Shown here in pieces: positions 1-9,157 of a stretch of DNA of 64,000 bases. Position 1 is the stretch's first letter; every line of letters begins with the position of its first letter. The position numbers and the translations under genes were made by a program. Origin of the DNA: BOG-1112 sp964635325 (lineage in GTDB: Bacteria; Bdellovibrionota_B; Oligoflexia; Oligoflexales; Bog-1112); contig CAZWOL010000006.1 of assembly GCA_964635325.1 (NCBI GenBank), positions 1 through 64,000 on the forward strand, in the 5' to 3' direction. The notes under the pieces are model-generated. The model searched no databases and was not told the DNA's origin. It was given only the letters and a program-made list of their open reading frames with translations.

Positions 1-102
1 TTTTTAAAAGATTTCAAAAATCAAGATTGGATGCAAACAAGATAGCAAAACCAATCGCACCATGGTAAATACACTGGATTCAATTTCAGTTTAGAGGTTT
101 TT

Positions 103-975
103 ATGAAGACAAAGATTCTATCATTTCTTATGTTTATTGGGCTATGGACTAGCTTTGAAGCATTTGCACGAAATCCCAAACTTGCAGAAGCAACACTTAG
201 GATGAGTTCAGAACCAGGCTGCAAAACAGCCCGCCTAGAACGACCCACTCCGTTTTTTGAGATTGAGCTAATTATTAGCACCTGGGAAAACGAAAAATTT
301 GTTCAAAAATTTCTCAAAGGAAACACATATAAGGAATTATTTGGAGAACAGAACTTCTCTAATCAAGAATCCCATACTTTAGTCAGAGATCAAGCACTTG
401 ATCTTTTCCCAAGCTCCAAAGTCATCCTTAAGATCATCGCAAATCAAAATAAAATAATAATTAAATTAGAACACCCTGCTTCCAATCATGGGCCTGACTT
501 TCTGAAAACAATATGGCAATCCATTGTACAGGGCATGAATCAGAGACAATTTGAATATTTTTTTGATGCAATATTTACTGAATCAATAGGATCTACATTT
601 GGACTTATTTTTGGAGCTATTGCTAACCAAATATGTAATGTGCCTTTTCCACTCGCAACTATCTCAATTTATGCATTCTATCGCATGGGACATTTCGCAC
701 AAAATAACATCCTCCCCCATCATTCCAACGATGAATTTCTTTACCCAAACTTTGTAAATAAAATTCTCCCCAACTCTATAAATGGACATTTTGGATATCT
801 TGTAGGCTCTTTGCTTGGGTCTGCAGCAAACCTAGGCTTTCCGCAAGCCATACTAGCCTCCATAGGCTGCTCTCATTTTTTTGAATATGTAAACATGTCA
901 TCCCTTTTGTTTCCTGAAGAAACAGACTTTCCCTCAGAAAACAACACGCCAAAAGCCCGCTCTACAGAACTCTAA
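103..975 (+). CDS. Exported protein of unknown function
   Basis: I do not recognise this 290-residue protein. It begins with a clear Sec signal peptide (basic MKTK, hydrophobic core, likely cleavage after FEAFA near residue 22), so it should leave the cytoplasm. The first half is hydrophilic. The second half, roughly residues 160-270, has several glycine- and alanine-rich hydrophobic stretches that could be membrane helices or a hydrophobic core. The start is supported by AGAGG five bases before the ATG. It converges on the minus-strand gene at 979 with only three bases between the stops. No catalytic motif is visible. Confidence 0.65.
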   Translation: MKTKILSFLMFIGLWTSFEAFARNPKLAEATLRMSSEPGCKTARLERPTPFFEIELIISTWENEKFVQKFLKGNTYKELFGEQNFSNQESHTLVRDQALDLFPSSKVILKIIANQNKIIIKLEHPASNHGPDFLKTIWQSIVQGMNQRQFEYFFDAIFTESIGSTFGLIFGAIANQICNVPFPLATISIYAFYRMGHFAQNNILPHHSNDEFLYPNFVNKILPNSINGHFGYLVGSLLGSAANLGFPQAILASIGCSHFFEYVNMSSLLFPEETDFPSENNTPKARSTEL

Positions 976-978
976 TTA

Positions 979-1779
979 TCACCAGCCAAATGGTTGCAAA
1001 AGCGGAAGACCAAGCAATAAGAGAGCTATGAGTCCCAGACACAGAAATTCTACTGCCGGCAAATAATCTTCGAAGAGCATCCTGCGTTTTTGTGATTCGA
1101 TCTCCTCAGATCCCATCCAAAATCGCAAGAATATCTCCTTAGTCGCATGAAACGATTGACCACTCATCAGTTCACGCTCTTGCAAACGCAACCACTGTGG
1201 AAAGATACTAAGATTTTCGTGAACATCTCCAAGAAGCAGTGCTCGTACGCATCGCTTTCCTTGCTCTTGATAGGAAGAATCCCAAAACCACGATTTGGGA
1301 AATAGGCGTTCAATACCTTCGAAGAAAACAAGTGAAAGAATCATTGCAAGCATGATCATTATGAAATCATAAATGTATAGAGCCCTTGACAAAGGAAAGT
1401 ATAGCAGAACGACAAAACGAGCTACTGAGCTGAAGATAAAAGTGAAAGAGATCCTACTTACAAGAAGACTAAGCACACGTGTCTTATGAACTTGATGACC
1501 ATGCTCTCGTAACAATTGAGCTGCAATTTCCTGCAAAGCAAATCTTGCAGATCGACCGTTGAAAGTCGCCTCTTGAACACAGGCAATCACCAATTCATGA
1601 TCCAGTGAATTTGATTGAGCACCACTATCAATTGAATGATTCGTGATGAGTTCGACTTGCAAATCGTTAGTCCATCTCCAGAAACTAAGCACAGCTTTAT
1701 GCACACCCTGTCTCTTGCGTAGGACATGAAGCAGATAAATAATGAGAAGAAAGCAAATTGGAAAAATTGGCCAGATCAT
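979..1779 (-). CDS. Membrane protein of unknown function
   Basis: 266 residues with an N-terminal membrane helix (residues 1-18), a cytoplasmic or periplasmic stretch, a hydrophobic hairpin around residues 110-155 and a last helix at the C-terminus. The middle contains a soluble segment with many charged residues. Arrangement and size recall small inner-membrane assembly proteins, but no family motif is evident and I assign no function. The ribosome binding site is weak, so the start is less certain than the frame. It lies downstream of the Sel1-like gene on the same strand (85-base gap). Confidence 0.6.
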   Translation of the reverse strand: MIWPIFPICFLLIIYLLHVLRKRQGVHKAVLSFWRWTNDLQVELITNHSIDSGAQSNSLDHELVIACVQEATFNGRSARFALQEIAAQLLREHGHQVHKTRVLSLLVSRISFTFIFSSVARFVVLLYFPLSRALYIYDFIMIMLAMILSLVFFEGIERLFPKSWFWDSSYQEQGKRCVRALLLGDVHENLSIFPQWLRLQERELMSGQSFHATKEIFLRFWMGSEEIESQKRRMLFEDYLPAVEFLCLGLIALLLLGLPLLQPFGW

Positions 1780-1864
1780 CAGAATTTTTTAGCAATTTCG
1801 CTTCATGGCGGCAAAGGACATGGAGTTTCAATAAGCGAGAAAAAGGCTACACTTTTGAAAAAAT

Positions 1865-2392
1865 CTACTTCCAAGCCTTCATGCTGAGAAAGAGAAATGC
1901 AAGTCCTGGCGCCGGCATAGCACCTAACATCAGAGAGTCTAGATAGACAGAGCGCTGCTGTTGTTGAGTTGGCAAAGCAGTCTGTGGACGTGGACGTTGC
2001 GAAGTTTGCTGAATGATGCGCAGATAATTAAACCAATGTCTTGCCAACTCAGCATTCGCTGGTATACCAAACACTCCAGTTCGGGTCCAACCTTGTGTAT
2101 AAAGACTCACAAGATGCTCAATAGCAGGAACATATCCTTGCTGAGCAGCTTGTGTATGACTGCGCACAGCCCTTCCTAAGGCCTCCTGTATAGACCCTGC
2201 ATCCGCTTCAACATCAAGTTGCGTCGCTAACTTTTCAGACGCCAAGCCCTCTTGATAAAGCTCTTCCGGACTTGCATCCCTTACAGAAGACTTTGGCCTC
2301 AGCAATGGCTGGTCTTCATTTGGTTCTTCATTTGCAGCATTTAACGAGACTGAAACAAAACATAAACTCATCCATATCAATACAGTACGCAT
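1865..2392 (-). CDS. Exported Sel1-like repeat protein
   Basis: 175 residues. A signal peptide spans about residues 1-19 (hydrophobic core ending LNA-A), so the protein is exported. The middle carries a degenerate Sel1/TPR-like unit: the helical pair around AAQQGYVPAIEHLVSLYTQGW, followed by a second, partial unit with ANAELARHWFNYL. Sel1 proteins are generally scaffolds for protein-protein contacts. TAGGAG lies seven bases before the start. It is 83 bases downstream of argBD on the same strand, which may be read-through rather than functional linkage. The precise role is unknown. Confidence 0.65.
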   Translation of the reverse strand: MRTVLIWMSLCFVSVSLNAANEEPNEDQPLLRPKSSVRDASPEELYQEGLASEKLATQLDVEADAGSIQEALGRAVRSHTQAAQQGYVPAIEHLVSLYTQGWTRTGVFGIPANAELARHWFNYLRIIQQTSQRPRPQTALPTQQQQRSVYLDSLMLGAMPAPGLAFLFLSMKAWK

Positions 2393-2475
2393 ATTTGAAC
2401 TCCTAAAAACAAAGATATCAAATTAGAAGAAAACGACGAGCGCAATTCACTTTTGAAGTATGCTGACATATCCAA

Positions 2476-4386
2476 TCAATTCAAAGAAAGACAGGTATGT
2501 AAGGTATCCAATGCATGTTGAATTTCGGACTCTGTGATCAAATACGACGGAAGCAAGCGCAACACGTTCTTTGCAGTAATATTAACAAGTAAACCTTCCT
2601 CTAAGCAACGCGCATGCAATTGTTGAGGATCACAGGAGAGCTCGACCCCGATCATGAGGCCCAATCCACGAACCTCACGGATCGCATCCGGAAAAGAACG
2701 CTGCAGGCCCTCTAACCCTTCGCGGAAGAGCTTACCTAAACTGCGAACTTTAGCACAGCAGTCTTCACGAGCAATCACCTTTAAGGTTGCTAGAGCTGCT
2801 GCTGCACATACGAGATTGCCACCAAAAGTTGTACCATGATCACCAGGTTTAAAAGCTTGAGCAACGGTTTCGGTCGCACAGATCGCACCGATCGGCAGAC
2901 CGTTGCCAAGGCCCTTTGCAAGAGTTACGACATCCGGTTGAACTCCAAAACTTTGGTACGCATAGAAAGTACCTATACGACCAAGTCCACACTGAACCTC
3001 ATCGAAAATCAACAGAGCACCGTACTGATCACAAAGGCGACGGGCCTCTCGGAGAAATTCGACAGATGGCAAGTGAATGCCCCCCTCACCCTGCACTGGC
3101 TCCATGATGAAAGCAGCAGTATTTTCTCCAATCATTTTGTGCAGAGATTCAATATCATTCCATTCTGCTACTGAAAAGCCTTCGGGAAAGGGAGCAAAGC
3201 CATCTTTGAGAGCAGGTTTGTCACTCGTTGCTAAAGCACCATAGGTTCGACCATGAAAGGATCCATGTAAACTCACAATTCCAAACTTATTTCGCAAGCC
3301 TTTGCGCCATTGGTATTTGCGAGCGAGTTTAATAGCCCCCTCGTTGGCTTCGGTACCCGAGTTACAAAAGAAGACTTTGCTGAAGTCTCCCATTTCTGTC
3401 AGACAACGCGCCAAATCAACCATAGGAGCGGAATACACGAGATTCGATGTGTGCATCAGCATCTTGCTCTGCTGACAGATCGCATCAACAACTTCGGGAT
3501 GACAGTGCCCCAGAGGCAGAACCGCAATCCCCGCAAGCAAGTCCAAATACTCCTTTCCATCACGATCCCAGACCTTGCTACCAAGACCTCGTTCGAGCGC
3601 AACAGGATAGCGCGCATAATTCTGAAAGAGATGCTTGTGTTCCTGATACGCAAGATGCTCAAACGCAGAACTCGGCTTTCTAGTCACTTGCGTATTCAGC
3701 TCCATCGACTTACCGATGAGTACAGATTCAACTCCCTGTTCTATCGCTTCGACAGCAGCAGTTAGTTTTGGAATCATTCCATCTTGAACTTTAAGTTTCC
3801 TTATCTCATCAATAGAAAGCCGGTCAAATCGCGTTTCTTTCTTCTTTGGATCGAGGTAGACACCATCAACATCCGTCATTAAAAGCAATTTATTAGCATG
3901 CGTTGCAACTGCGACACATGCTGCAAAGCTATCTCCATTCACATTAAAGAGCGTCCCCTCCTCACCCATCGCAATTGGAGCCATGACAGGAATATACCCT
4001 TCGTCACACAAACGATTGAGAAGGTTGGCATCAACATCTTCCATTTTGCCGACATGACCAAGGTCTGCTTGCAAGCTACTTGCATCCGCTAGTCCAGACA
4101 CTCCAACAGCTTTAAAACCTTGGCTTCGTAAGGTTGCAACGAGACGTGTATTCACTCTTCCCATCAAAACCATCTGAACAACGTCCATCGTTGCATCATC
4201 AGTAACGCGCAAACCGTTTTTGAAAACAGGTTCTATGCCGAGTTTTAAAGAAAGCTCGGAAAGCTCCTTACCTCCTCCATGAACAAGAATAGGCTGAAAG
4301 CCTTGCTCTCTCATCTGACGAATTTCATTAAAGTCATTTGCTTGGAGTGCAACACCACCGTATTTGATCACAATTTTCTGTGCCAT
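2476..4386 (-). CDS. argBD: Fused N-acetylglutamate kinase / acetylornithine aminotransferase
   Basis: One 636-residue chain holds two consecutive arginine-pathway activities. Residues 1-235 are an amino-acid kinase of the ArgB type (KYGG 8-11, HGGGK 36-40, NVNGD 148-152, MIPKLTAA 204-211), phosphorylating N-acetylglutamate. Residues 250-636 are a class-III PLP aminotransferase of the ArgD type (NSGTEAN 342-348, FDEVQCG 461-467, Schiff-base lysine K491 in LAKGLGNG, HGTTFGGN 517-524). The kinase half begins directly at its first strand and lacks the N-terminal helix of arginine-sensitive hexameric kinases, so feedback control by arginine is doubtful (inference). The intervening reductase, ArgC, is encoded two genes upstream. 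Two bases separate argJ stop and argBD start, so translation is probably coupled. Confidence 0.93.
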   Translation of the reverse strand: MAQKIVIKYGGVALQANDFNEIRQMREQGFQPILVHGGGKELSELSLKLGIEPVFKNGLRVTDDATMDVVQMVLMGRVNTRLVATLRSQGFKAVGVSGLADASSLQADLGHVGKMEDVDANLLNRLCDEGYIPVMAPIAMGEEGTLFNVNGDSFAACVAVATHANKLLLMTDVDGVYLDPKKKETRFDRLSIDEIRKLKVQDGMIPKLTAAVEAIEQGVESVLIGKSMELNTQVTRKPSSAFEHLAYQEHKHLFQNYARYPVALERGLGSKVWDRDGKEYLDLLAGIAVLPLGHCHPEVVDAICQQSKMLMHTSNLVYSAPMVDLARCLTEMGDFSKVFFCNSGTEANEGAIKLARKYQWRKGLRNKFGIVSLHGSFHGRTYGALATSDKPALKDGFAPFPEGFSVAEWNDIESLHKMIGENTAAFIMEPVQGEGGIHLPSVEFLREARRLCDQYGALLIFDEVQCGLGRIGTFYAYQSFGVQPDVVTLAKGLGNGLPIGAICATETVAQAFKPGDHGTTFGGNLVCAAAALATLKVIAREDCCAKVRSLGKLFREGLEGLQRSFPDAIREVRGLGLMIGVELSCDPQQLHARCLEEGLLVNITAKNVLRLLPSYLITESEIQHALDTLHTCLSLN

Positions 4387-4388
4387 TT

Positions 4389-5597
4389 TTAGGTCCTATA
4401 CGATCCGTTAATTTTTACATAGTCGTAAGTAAGATCACAGCCCCATGCTTTGGCATTGAAGTCTCCGGCATGTAAAAATGCTTGGATAAGAAGTTCTTTC
4501 TGCGACAGCACTCCTAAGGCTTCCTCTTCATCAAATGGAAGATTCGCCCCCCGGGCCATGACAGGAATATGGCCTATAAAAAGATCGACACGTGATGGAT
4601 CAAAATCAGCACCAGAATATCCGAGAGCACACAGAATGCGTCCCCAGTTTGCATCACATCCAAAAATCGCAGCTTTAACCAGTGAGGAACCACAAACTGC
4701 ACGCGCAGCTTTTTGGGCATCCAACTCTGATGCCGCTCCACGAACTTGCACCTCAAAAAGTTTACTTGCTCCTTCTCCATCTCTAACAATCATCTTAGCG
4801 AGTTCCGTTAAGACTTTCTCCATAGCAGAGAAAAAGACCTCAAAATGAATGCTATCAAAAGTAATCTTAGGAGTTCCCGACCTTCCATTCGCAAGTGCGA
4901 TAATCATATCGTTGGTTGAGGTATCTCCATCAACACTGATCATATTGAATGAGCGATCACATGCTTTTTTTAAAACATAGCGTAAGGCATCAGCATCAAC
5001 ATCAGCATCGGTGGTGACAAACCCCAATGTCGTTGCCATATTGGGATGTATCATTCCCGACCCTTTTGACATACCACCAATCGTTACGGTCTTTCCTCCA
5101 AGGTCAAAACTCAATGCATATTCTTTGCGAAAAGTATCGGTCGTCATGATTGCAGAGGCTGCATTCTCTGCTCCATCCTCTGAAATCGATGCACAGGCCT
5201 CTTGAATACCAGGCACCATCCTATCCATAGGAAGGCGCTCACCTATCACTCCAGTGCTTGCAACAGCTACAAGTGATGTAGAGAGATTCAAAAATTTTGC
5301 TGCAGTCTCCTGCATCACACGTGCATCTGTTGCACCTTGCTCCCCAGTGCAACAATTCGCGTTACCACTATTCATAACGATTGCTTGTAAGATGCCACTA
5401 CTTACAACGTTTTCGGATAGCAGCACACAAGCAGCACGAACCTTGTTGGTTGTAAAAACTCCAGCAGCAGTTGCAGGGTTTATACTTTGGAGTACAGCTA
5501 CATCCAGTTTCTGAATTTTTTTGCTTTTAATGTGCGCCTTAACGCCTGATGCTCTAAACCCCTTCGGCGCGCAAACACCACCCTTCACTTCCAACAT
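4389..5597 (-). CDS. argJ: Bifunctional ornithine acetyltransferase / N-acetylglutamate synthase
   Basis: ArgJ moves the acetyl group from N-acetylornithine to glutamate, recycling it in arginine synthesis; many homologues also use acetyl-CoA. The 402-residue length is typical. The self-cleavage site is visible as MATTL at residues 187-191 (cleavage expected before the threonine at 189, which becomes the N-terminal nucleophile of the beta chain). STGVIGE and the NSGNAN oxyanion region near residue 76-81 are intact. An ArgJ-type cycle makes a separate ArgA or ArgE unnecessary. It is the middle gene of argC-argJ-argBD with 10 bases to argC. Confidence 0.95.
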   Translation of the reverse strand: MLEVKGGVCAPKGFRASGVKAHIKSKKIQKLDVAVLQSINPATAAGVFTTNKVRAACVLLSENVVSSGILQAIVMNSGNANCCTGEQGATDARVMQETAAKFLNLSTSLVAVASTGVIGERLPMDRMVPGIQEACASISEDGAENAASAIMTTDTFRKEYALSFDLGGKTVTIGGMSKGSGMIHPNMATTLGFVTTDADVDADALRYVLKKACDRSFNMISVDGDTSTNDMIIALANGRSGTPKITFDSIHFEVFFSAMEKVLTELAKMIVRDGEGASKLFEVQVRGAASELDAQKAARAVCGSSLVKAAIFGCDANWGRILCALGYSGADFDPSRVDLFIGHIPVMARGANLPFDEEEALGVLSQKELLIQAFLHAGDFNAKAWGCDLTYDYVKINGSYRT

Positions 5598-5607
5598 CGA
5601 CAGCCCC

Positions 5608-6582
5608 CTACGGAAAAATTGGACTCAGCTTAGATAGAGCCTGGTCCTCTGGAAATTGCATCATCAGGTTCATATTTTGGATCGCTTGGCCTGCAGCTCC
5701 CTTGACCAGATTATCAATTGCACTCATAACGAGAAGATTGTTTGTCCGTGGATCGACACCCAAGCCAATGTCACAAAAATTGGATCCCGTCACATTTGCG
5801 GTCTTGGGCCACTGACCAAGTGGAAGCAAACGTACGAAAGTTTCTTTTTCGTAGTACTCGTAATAGTGATTCCAAATCTCCTGGCTACTTGCCTCTTTTT
5901 TTAGAGGAATATAGGCACTTGCGAGGATACCTCGCTTCATTGGCACCAAGTGAGGACTAAACTGAATGGGAACTCCAATAATGTTTTCCAATTCTCTTTG
6001 ATGCCGATGTTGCCCTAGAAGCCCGTAGGCGTGCATACTTTCACTTGCTTCACAGAGTAGGGAGCCTTGAGCAAGAGAGCGACCAGCGCCCGATACTCCG
6101 GACTTGCAGTCGAGAATAATGCGTTGCTTATCGATATTTTCGGAGTTGAGCAAAGGTTGAAGTGCAAGTAAAGATGCCGTTGGATAGCAACCTGGGTTTG
6201 CGAGCAATTGCGTCTCTACTATTTTTGAGCGAACACCTAGCTCTGGAAGCCCATAGACAGCATTTGCATCGAGACGATAATCTGCGCTGAGATCAATTAC
6301 TTTTTTTTGCTTTGCTAAAAAACTAGGAACGATTTTTTGCGCTTCTCCATGTGGCAATGCCGTGAAGATGACAGAGCATTCACTCCATCCACTTTCAGCA
6401 GCCATGGGACTAAAGGTATGATCGAATTTTTTTCGAAGATGTGGGTATACATCAACAATGGCTTTTCCACTTTGAGTGTTAGCACCAAGATAGGCGATTT
6501 CTACGTCGGGGTGACCTAGCAAGATACGAATCAGTTCAACGCCAGCATAACCCGAAGCTCCGATGATTCCCACCTGATGCAT
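5608..6582 (-). CDS. argC: N-acetyl-gamma-glutamyl-phosphate reductase
   Basis: NADPH-dependent reduction of N-acetylglutamyl phosphate to the semialdehyde, the step between the two activities of the argBD fusion. 324 residues. The dinucleotide-binding motif GASGYAG is at residues 8-14 and the catalytic cysteine is C132 in NPGCYPTA. The start has GGAGATGAGCA just before the ATG. It is the first gene of the operon and its promoter should lie within 6583-6636, just past the terminator of the gene upstream. I see no clear arginine-repressor box there. Confidence 0.95.
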   Translation of the reverse strand: MHQVGIIGASGYAGVELIRILLGHPDVEIAYLGANTQSGKAIVDVYPHLRKKFDHTFSPMAAESGWSECSVIFTALPHGEAQKIVPSFLAKQKKVIDLSADYRLDANAVYGLPELGVRSKIVETQLLANPGCYPTASLLALQPLLNSENIDKQRIILDCKSGVSGAGRSLAQGSLLCEASESMHAYGLLGQHRHQRELENIIGVPIQFSPHLVPMKRGILASAYIPLKKEASSQEIWNHYYEYYEKETFVRLLPLGQWPKTANVTGSNFCDIGLGVDPRTNNLLVMSAIDNLVKGAAGQAIQNMNLMMQFPEDQALSKLSPIFP

Positions 6583-6636
6583 TGCTCATCTCCATTTTTT
6601 GTTCATAGTTCACTATGGAGGATGAGAGTAGTCTAA

Positions 6637-6663
6637 TAAAAAAAGCGCTCCTGACAGAAGCGC
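6637..6663 (-). terminator. Intrinsic terminator of the M48 protease gene
   Basis: Read on the minus strand, a 7-bp stem (one G-T pair) with a 5-base loop, TGTCA, is followed directly by seven T. It sits 39 bases after the stop of the 6702-7952 gene and before argC, separating the two transcription units. Confidence 0.8.
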
Positions 6664-6701
6664 CTAGTCGGTCATGATTTACATCATTTGTTGATTATAA
6701 G

Positions 6702-7952
6702 TTAGCGATCAAGTGCTTCCAAACGTTGAAGCAAGGGAGGGTGGGAGTAGTAAAAACGTGAAAATGTTGGATGAACCAGTGGCATGCTTTGGTTCGACTT
6801 CTGCAATTTAGTAAGTGCGTGCGTAAGGTCATTTTGTGTACCCAGATGTTTTTTTGCAAAAGCATCTGCTGCAAACTCGTTGCGTTGGGAAAGCCAGGCC
6901 TGCAAAGGATTGAACAAAAATCCAACAATGCTATACCACAGTCCAAAGACAATCAAAGCTGCATAGTTTGACACACCCTCAAAACCAAAGGCATGGTAAA
7001 AATCTTCCATAGGCTTGAGCAAACTCAGCACATAAAAAAGCAGACCCATCGTGACAATGGATTGAATCAAAGAAATTCGAACATGATGCAATTTAAAGTG
7101 CCCAAGCTCATGAGCAAGAACTGCTACAATCTCTTGGGGAGTCAGCGACTGGATTAGCGTGTCAAAGAGTACAATTTTTTTCTCTCCAAAAACTCCTGTA
7201 AAATACGCATTGCCATGACTAGAGCGTCGCGAAGCATCCATAACGGAAATACCACCTGCTTTAAAGCCAATCGCTTCTGCCAACGCATAGATTTTGTCTC
7301 GTAACTCACCTTCAGGTAGAGGATTGAACTTGTTAAATAACGGAGCAAGAAAAGTCGGATAAAGCCAGGAGACAAGCACCCCAAATGACGCTGTCAAAAT
7401 CCAAGCTCCAAGCCACCAAAGAGGCCCTGATTCCATCGCCCAGAGAACCGCACCAAGAAGAGCTCCACCAAGCAAAATACTGATGATGAGTTCTTTGACT
7501 TTATCAGCAAAGAAACCTTTTGGGGTCTGCCTATTAAAACCATGCTTCTCTTCAATTTTGAAAGTTTGGTAGAGATCGAAAGGAAGTGAATAGAAAAAGT
7601 TCAACAGCCCAAAGCTCCCCCAAAAGAGAAGCCCAGTCCCCAATGAACCAAAGCCGCGATTTTGCGCAAGATCGAGAACACACTCTTCTATAGACAAAAA
7701 GCCACCAAAGGCAATGAATCCAAGTAGAACAAATGTTTGAATCCAGTTCGCAGCAAAGTGAAACTTATACTTATCCTCAGTATACGCAAATATTTTCGCA
7801 AATTCTGCATCGGAAATACCGAGCGTCTGCTTTGCATGTGCTTGTTTCGCAAGATCAGAATAGTACGCCCTATTCTGCACACTCAACCAAGTTTCGATTA
7901 GGAGTTTTGCAATTTTCAAGAGTACAAAAGATAGAAAAAGTTGACTCGCCAT
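6702..7952 (-). CDS. M48 family zinc metalloprotease, Ste24/CAAX-protease type
   Basis: 416-residue integral membrane protease. The zinc motif HELGH is at residues 281-285 and the third ligand is probably E359 in NEFAADAFA. The N-terminal 200 residues form the multi-helix Peptidase_M48_N module, with the conserved DLYQTFKIEEKHGFN segment around 127-140. Eukaryotic Ste24 trims prenylated proteins, but bacteria lack that substrate; bacterial relatives are thought to act in membrane-protein quality control (inference here). It is nine bases downstream of rmuC, so likely cotranscribed. Confidence 0.9.
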   Translation of the reverse strand: MASQLFLSFVLLKIAKLLIETWLSVQNRAYYSDLAKQAHAKQTLGISDAEFAKIFAYTEDKYKFHFAANWIQTFVLLGFIAFGGFLSIEECVLDLAQNRGFGSLGTGLLFWGSFGLLNFFYSLPFDLYQTFKIEEKHGFNRQTPKGFFADKVKELIISILLGGALLGAVLWAMESGPLWWLGAWILTASFGVLVSWLYPTFLAPLFNKFNPLPEGELRDKIYALAEAIGFKAGGISVMDASRRSSHGNAYFTGVFGEKKIVLFDTLIQSLTPQEIVAVLAHELGHFKLHHVRISLIQSIVTMGLLFYVLSLLKPMEDFYHAFGFEGVSNYAALIVFGLWYSIVGFLFNPLQAWLSQRNEFAADAFAKKHLGTQNDLTHALTKLQKSNQSMPLVHPTFSRFYYSHPPLLQRLEALDR

Positions 7953-7960
7953 AAATCCCC

Positions 7961-9136
7961 CTAGTGAACCGCAGCATCCTGTTGGATGCGCTCTAGTTTT
8001 TCAAACTGCTTATCAAGCAAACGTGTTCGTGTCGTTACAATGCCATCGTATTCACTCTGCAAATCGGTAATACGCTTACCCATAAGCTGCAACTTTTGAC
8101 AAAACATTTCCCACTGCTTACGAAACCCGGCAAGCTGCTCGAGAATTTCTTGGGAAGTTTTTTCAACAGCAAAGTGATCAACAGCTTTACGTACAACAGC
8201 TAGCACAGCGAATAGTGTCATCGGCGAGCAGGTGATAATGCGATTTTTGAGCGCCTGATCAAAAAGACTCGCGTCCTCTTGCATAATAAAAGAAAACACC
8301 TGCTCATGAGGAATCAACATCAACACACAATCGACAGATTCCGGAAGCTCATGATAGTTGCGTTCAGCAAGCTCTTTATAGCAAGCCTTCACATCTGAGA
8401 GAAAGGCCTTGGTATATTTGTCACGTTCACCCTTCTCTGAGGCTTCCGTGAGTTTTGTATAATTTTGAATTGGAAACTTAACATCCATATTGAGAACAAG
8501 ACCCTTGGGAAGCAAGAATGTGAAATCTGGACGGAGTCCATTCGCCAAGGTTTTTTGCTTGAAGTAGTTGATGTTTTCTAAAAACCCTGCAAGCCGCAAA
8601 ATATCATCAGCAATACGCTCACCAAGCTGGCCACGGTTTTGTGAGTTTGCGAGAACAGCTTTCAAACTTGTAGTTGTCTCGATAAGATCAGCAGTTTGTC
8701 CATTCGCAGTCGAGATAAGCGACGACAGTTGTGTCATCTGTATACTTTTTTCACGATCAGACGAATGTACAAGATCAGCAACTTTGCTAAGCTGTGCATT
8801 AACAGCCTCTAACTGACGCTGAAGATCTACCTTATTGTGTTTGAGCTCACTCGTGATGAGCTCTCGATCACCGTGCAATTGGTGACCTGCAATCTTCATC
8901 ATAGAGTCGGTGGATTTTGAGAGCATCTCAAACGAAGTTTCTTGGAGCCTTGCCCCCAGTTGACTGGAGAAGGTTTCCAAGAGACTACGGTGCTGTATCT
9001 CACTCTCTCTTAGAGCATCACGTAACGCACTTGCATTGCGATGCTTAAAAATACCCATGATGCCGTATGTCATCAGAGCACCAAGTACAAATCCACCGAT
9101 AAAAAAAATGATCGACAGCAGTGAGGAATCCATCAA
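7961..9136 (-). CDS. rmuC: RmuC family DNA recombination protein
   Basis: 391 residues with an N-terminal membrane anchor (about 5-27), a long coiled coil (about 30-140) and the RmuC nuclease-like domain (about 155-350). The sequence RGQLGERIADDILRLAG starts that domain and LPKGLVLNMDVKFPIQNY contains its conserved core. RmuC limits inversions at short inverted repeats, and its fold resembles restriction-endonuclease folds. GGGATCAC lies close to the ATG. It forms an apparent operon with the downstream M48 gene. Confidence 0.9.
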   Translation of the reverse strand: MMDSSLLSIIFFIGGFVLGALMTYGIMGIFKHRNASALRDALRESEIQHRSLLETFSSQLGARLQETSFEMLSKSTDSMMKIAGHQLHGDRELITSELKHNKVDLQRQLEAVNAQLSKVADLVHSSDREKSIQMTQLSSLISTANGQTADLIETTTSLKAVLANSQNRGQLGERIADDILRLAGFLENINYFKQKTLANGLRPDFTFLLPKGLVLNMDVKFPIQNYTKLTEASEKGERDKYTKAFLSDVKACYKELAERNYHELPESVDCVLMLIPHEQVFSFIMQEDASLFDQALKNRIITCSPMTLFAVLAVVRKAVDHFAVEKTSQEILEQLAGFRKQWEMFCQKLQLMGKRITDLQSEYDGIVTTRTRLLDKQFEKLERIQQDAAVH

Positions 9137-9157
9137 AGTGATCCCACCATCTGTGTT

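Noticed and set aside
3310..3765. 151-residue plus-strand ORF over argBD
   Set aside because: It lies antisense inside the clear ArgD coding frame, has no ribosome binding site and no protein-like hydrophobicity pattern.
6583..6636. Arginine repressor box before argC
   Set aside because: No TGAATWWWWATTCA-like pair was found; the visible GTTCATAG/CACTATGG similarity is too weak.
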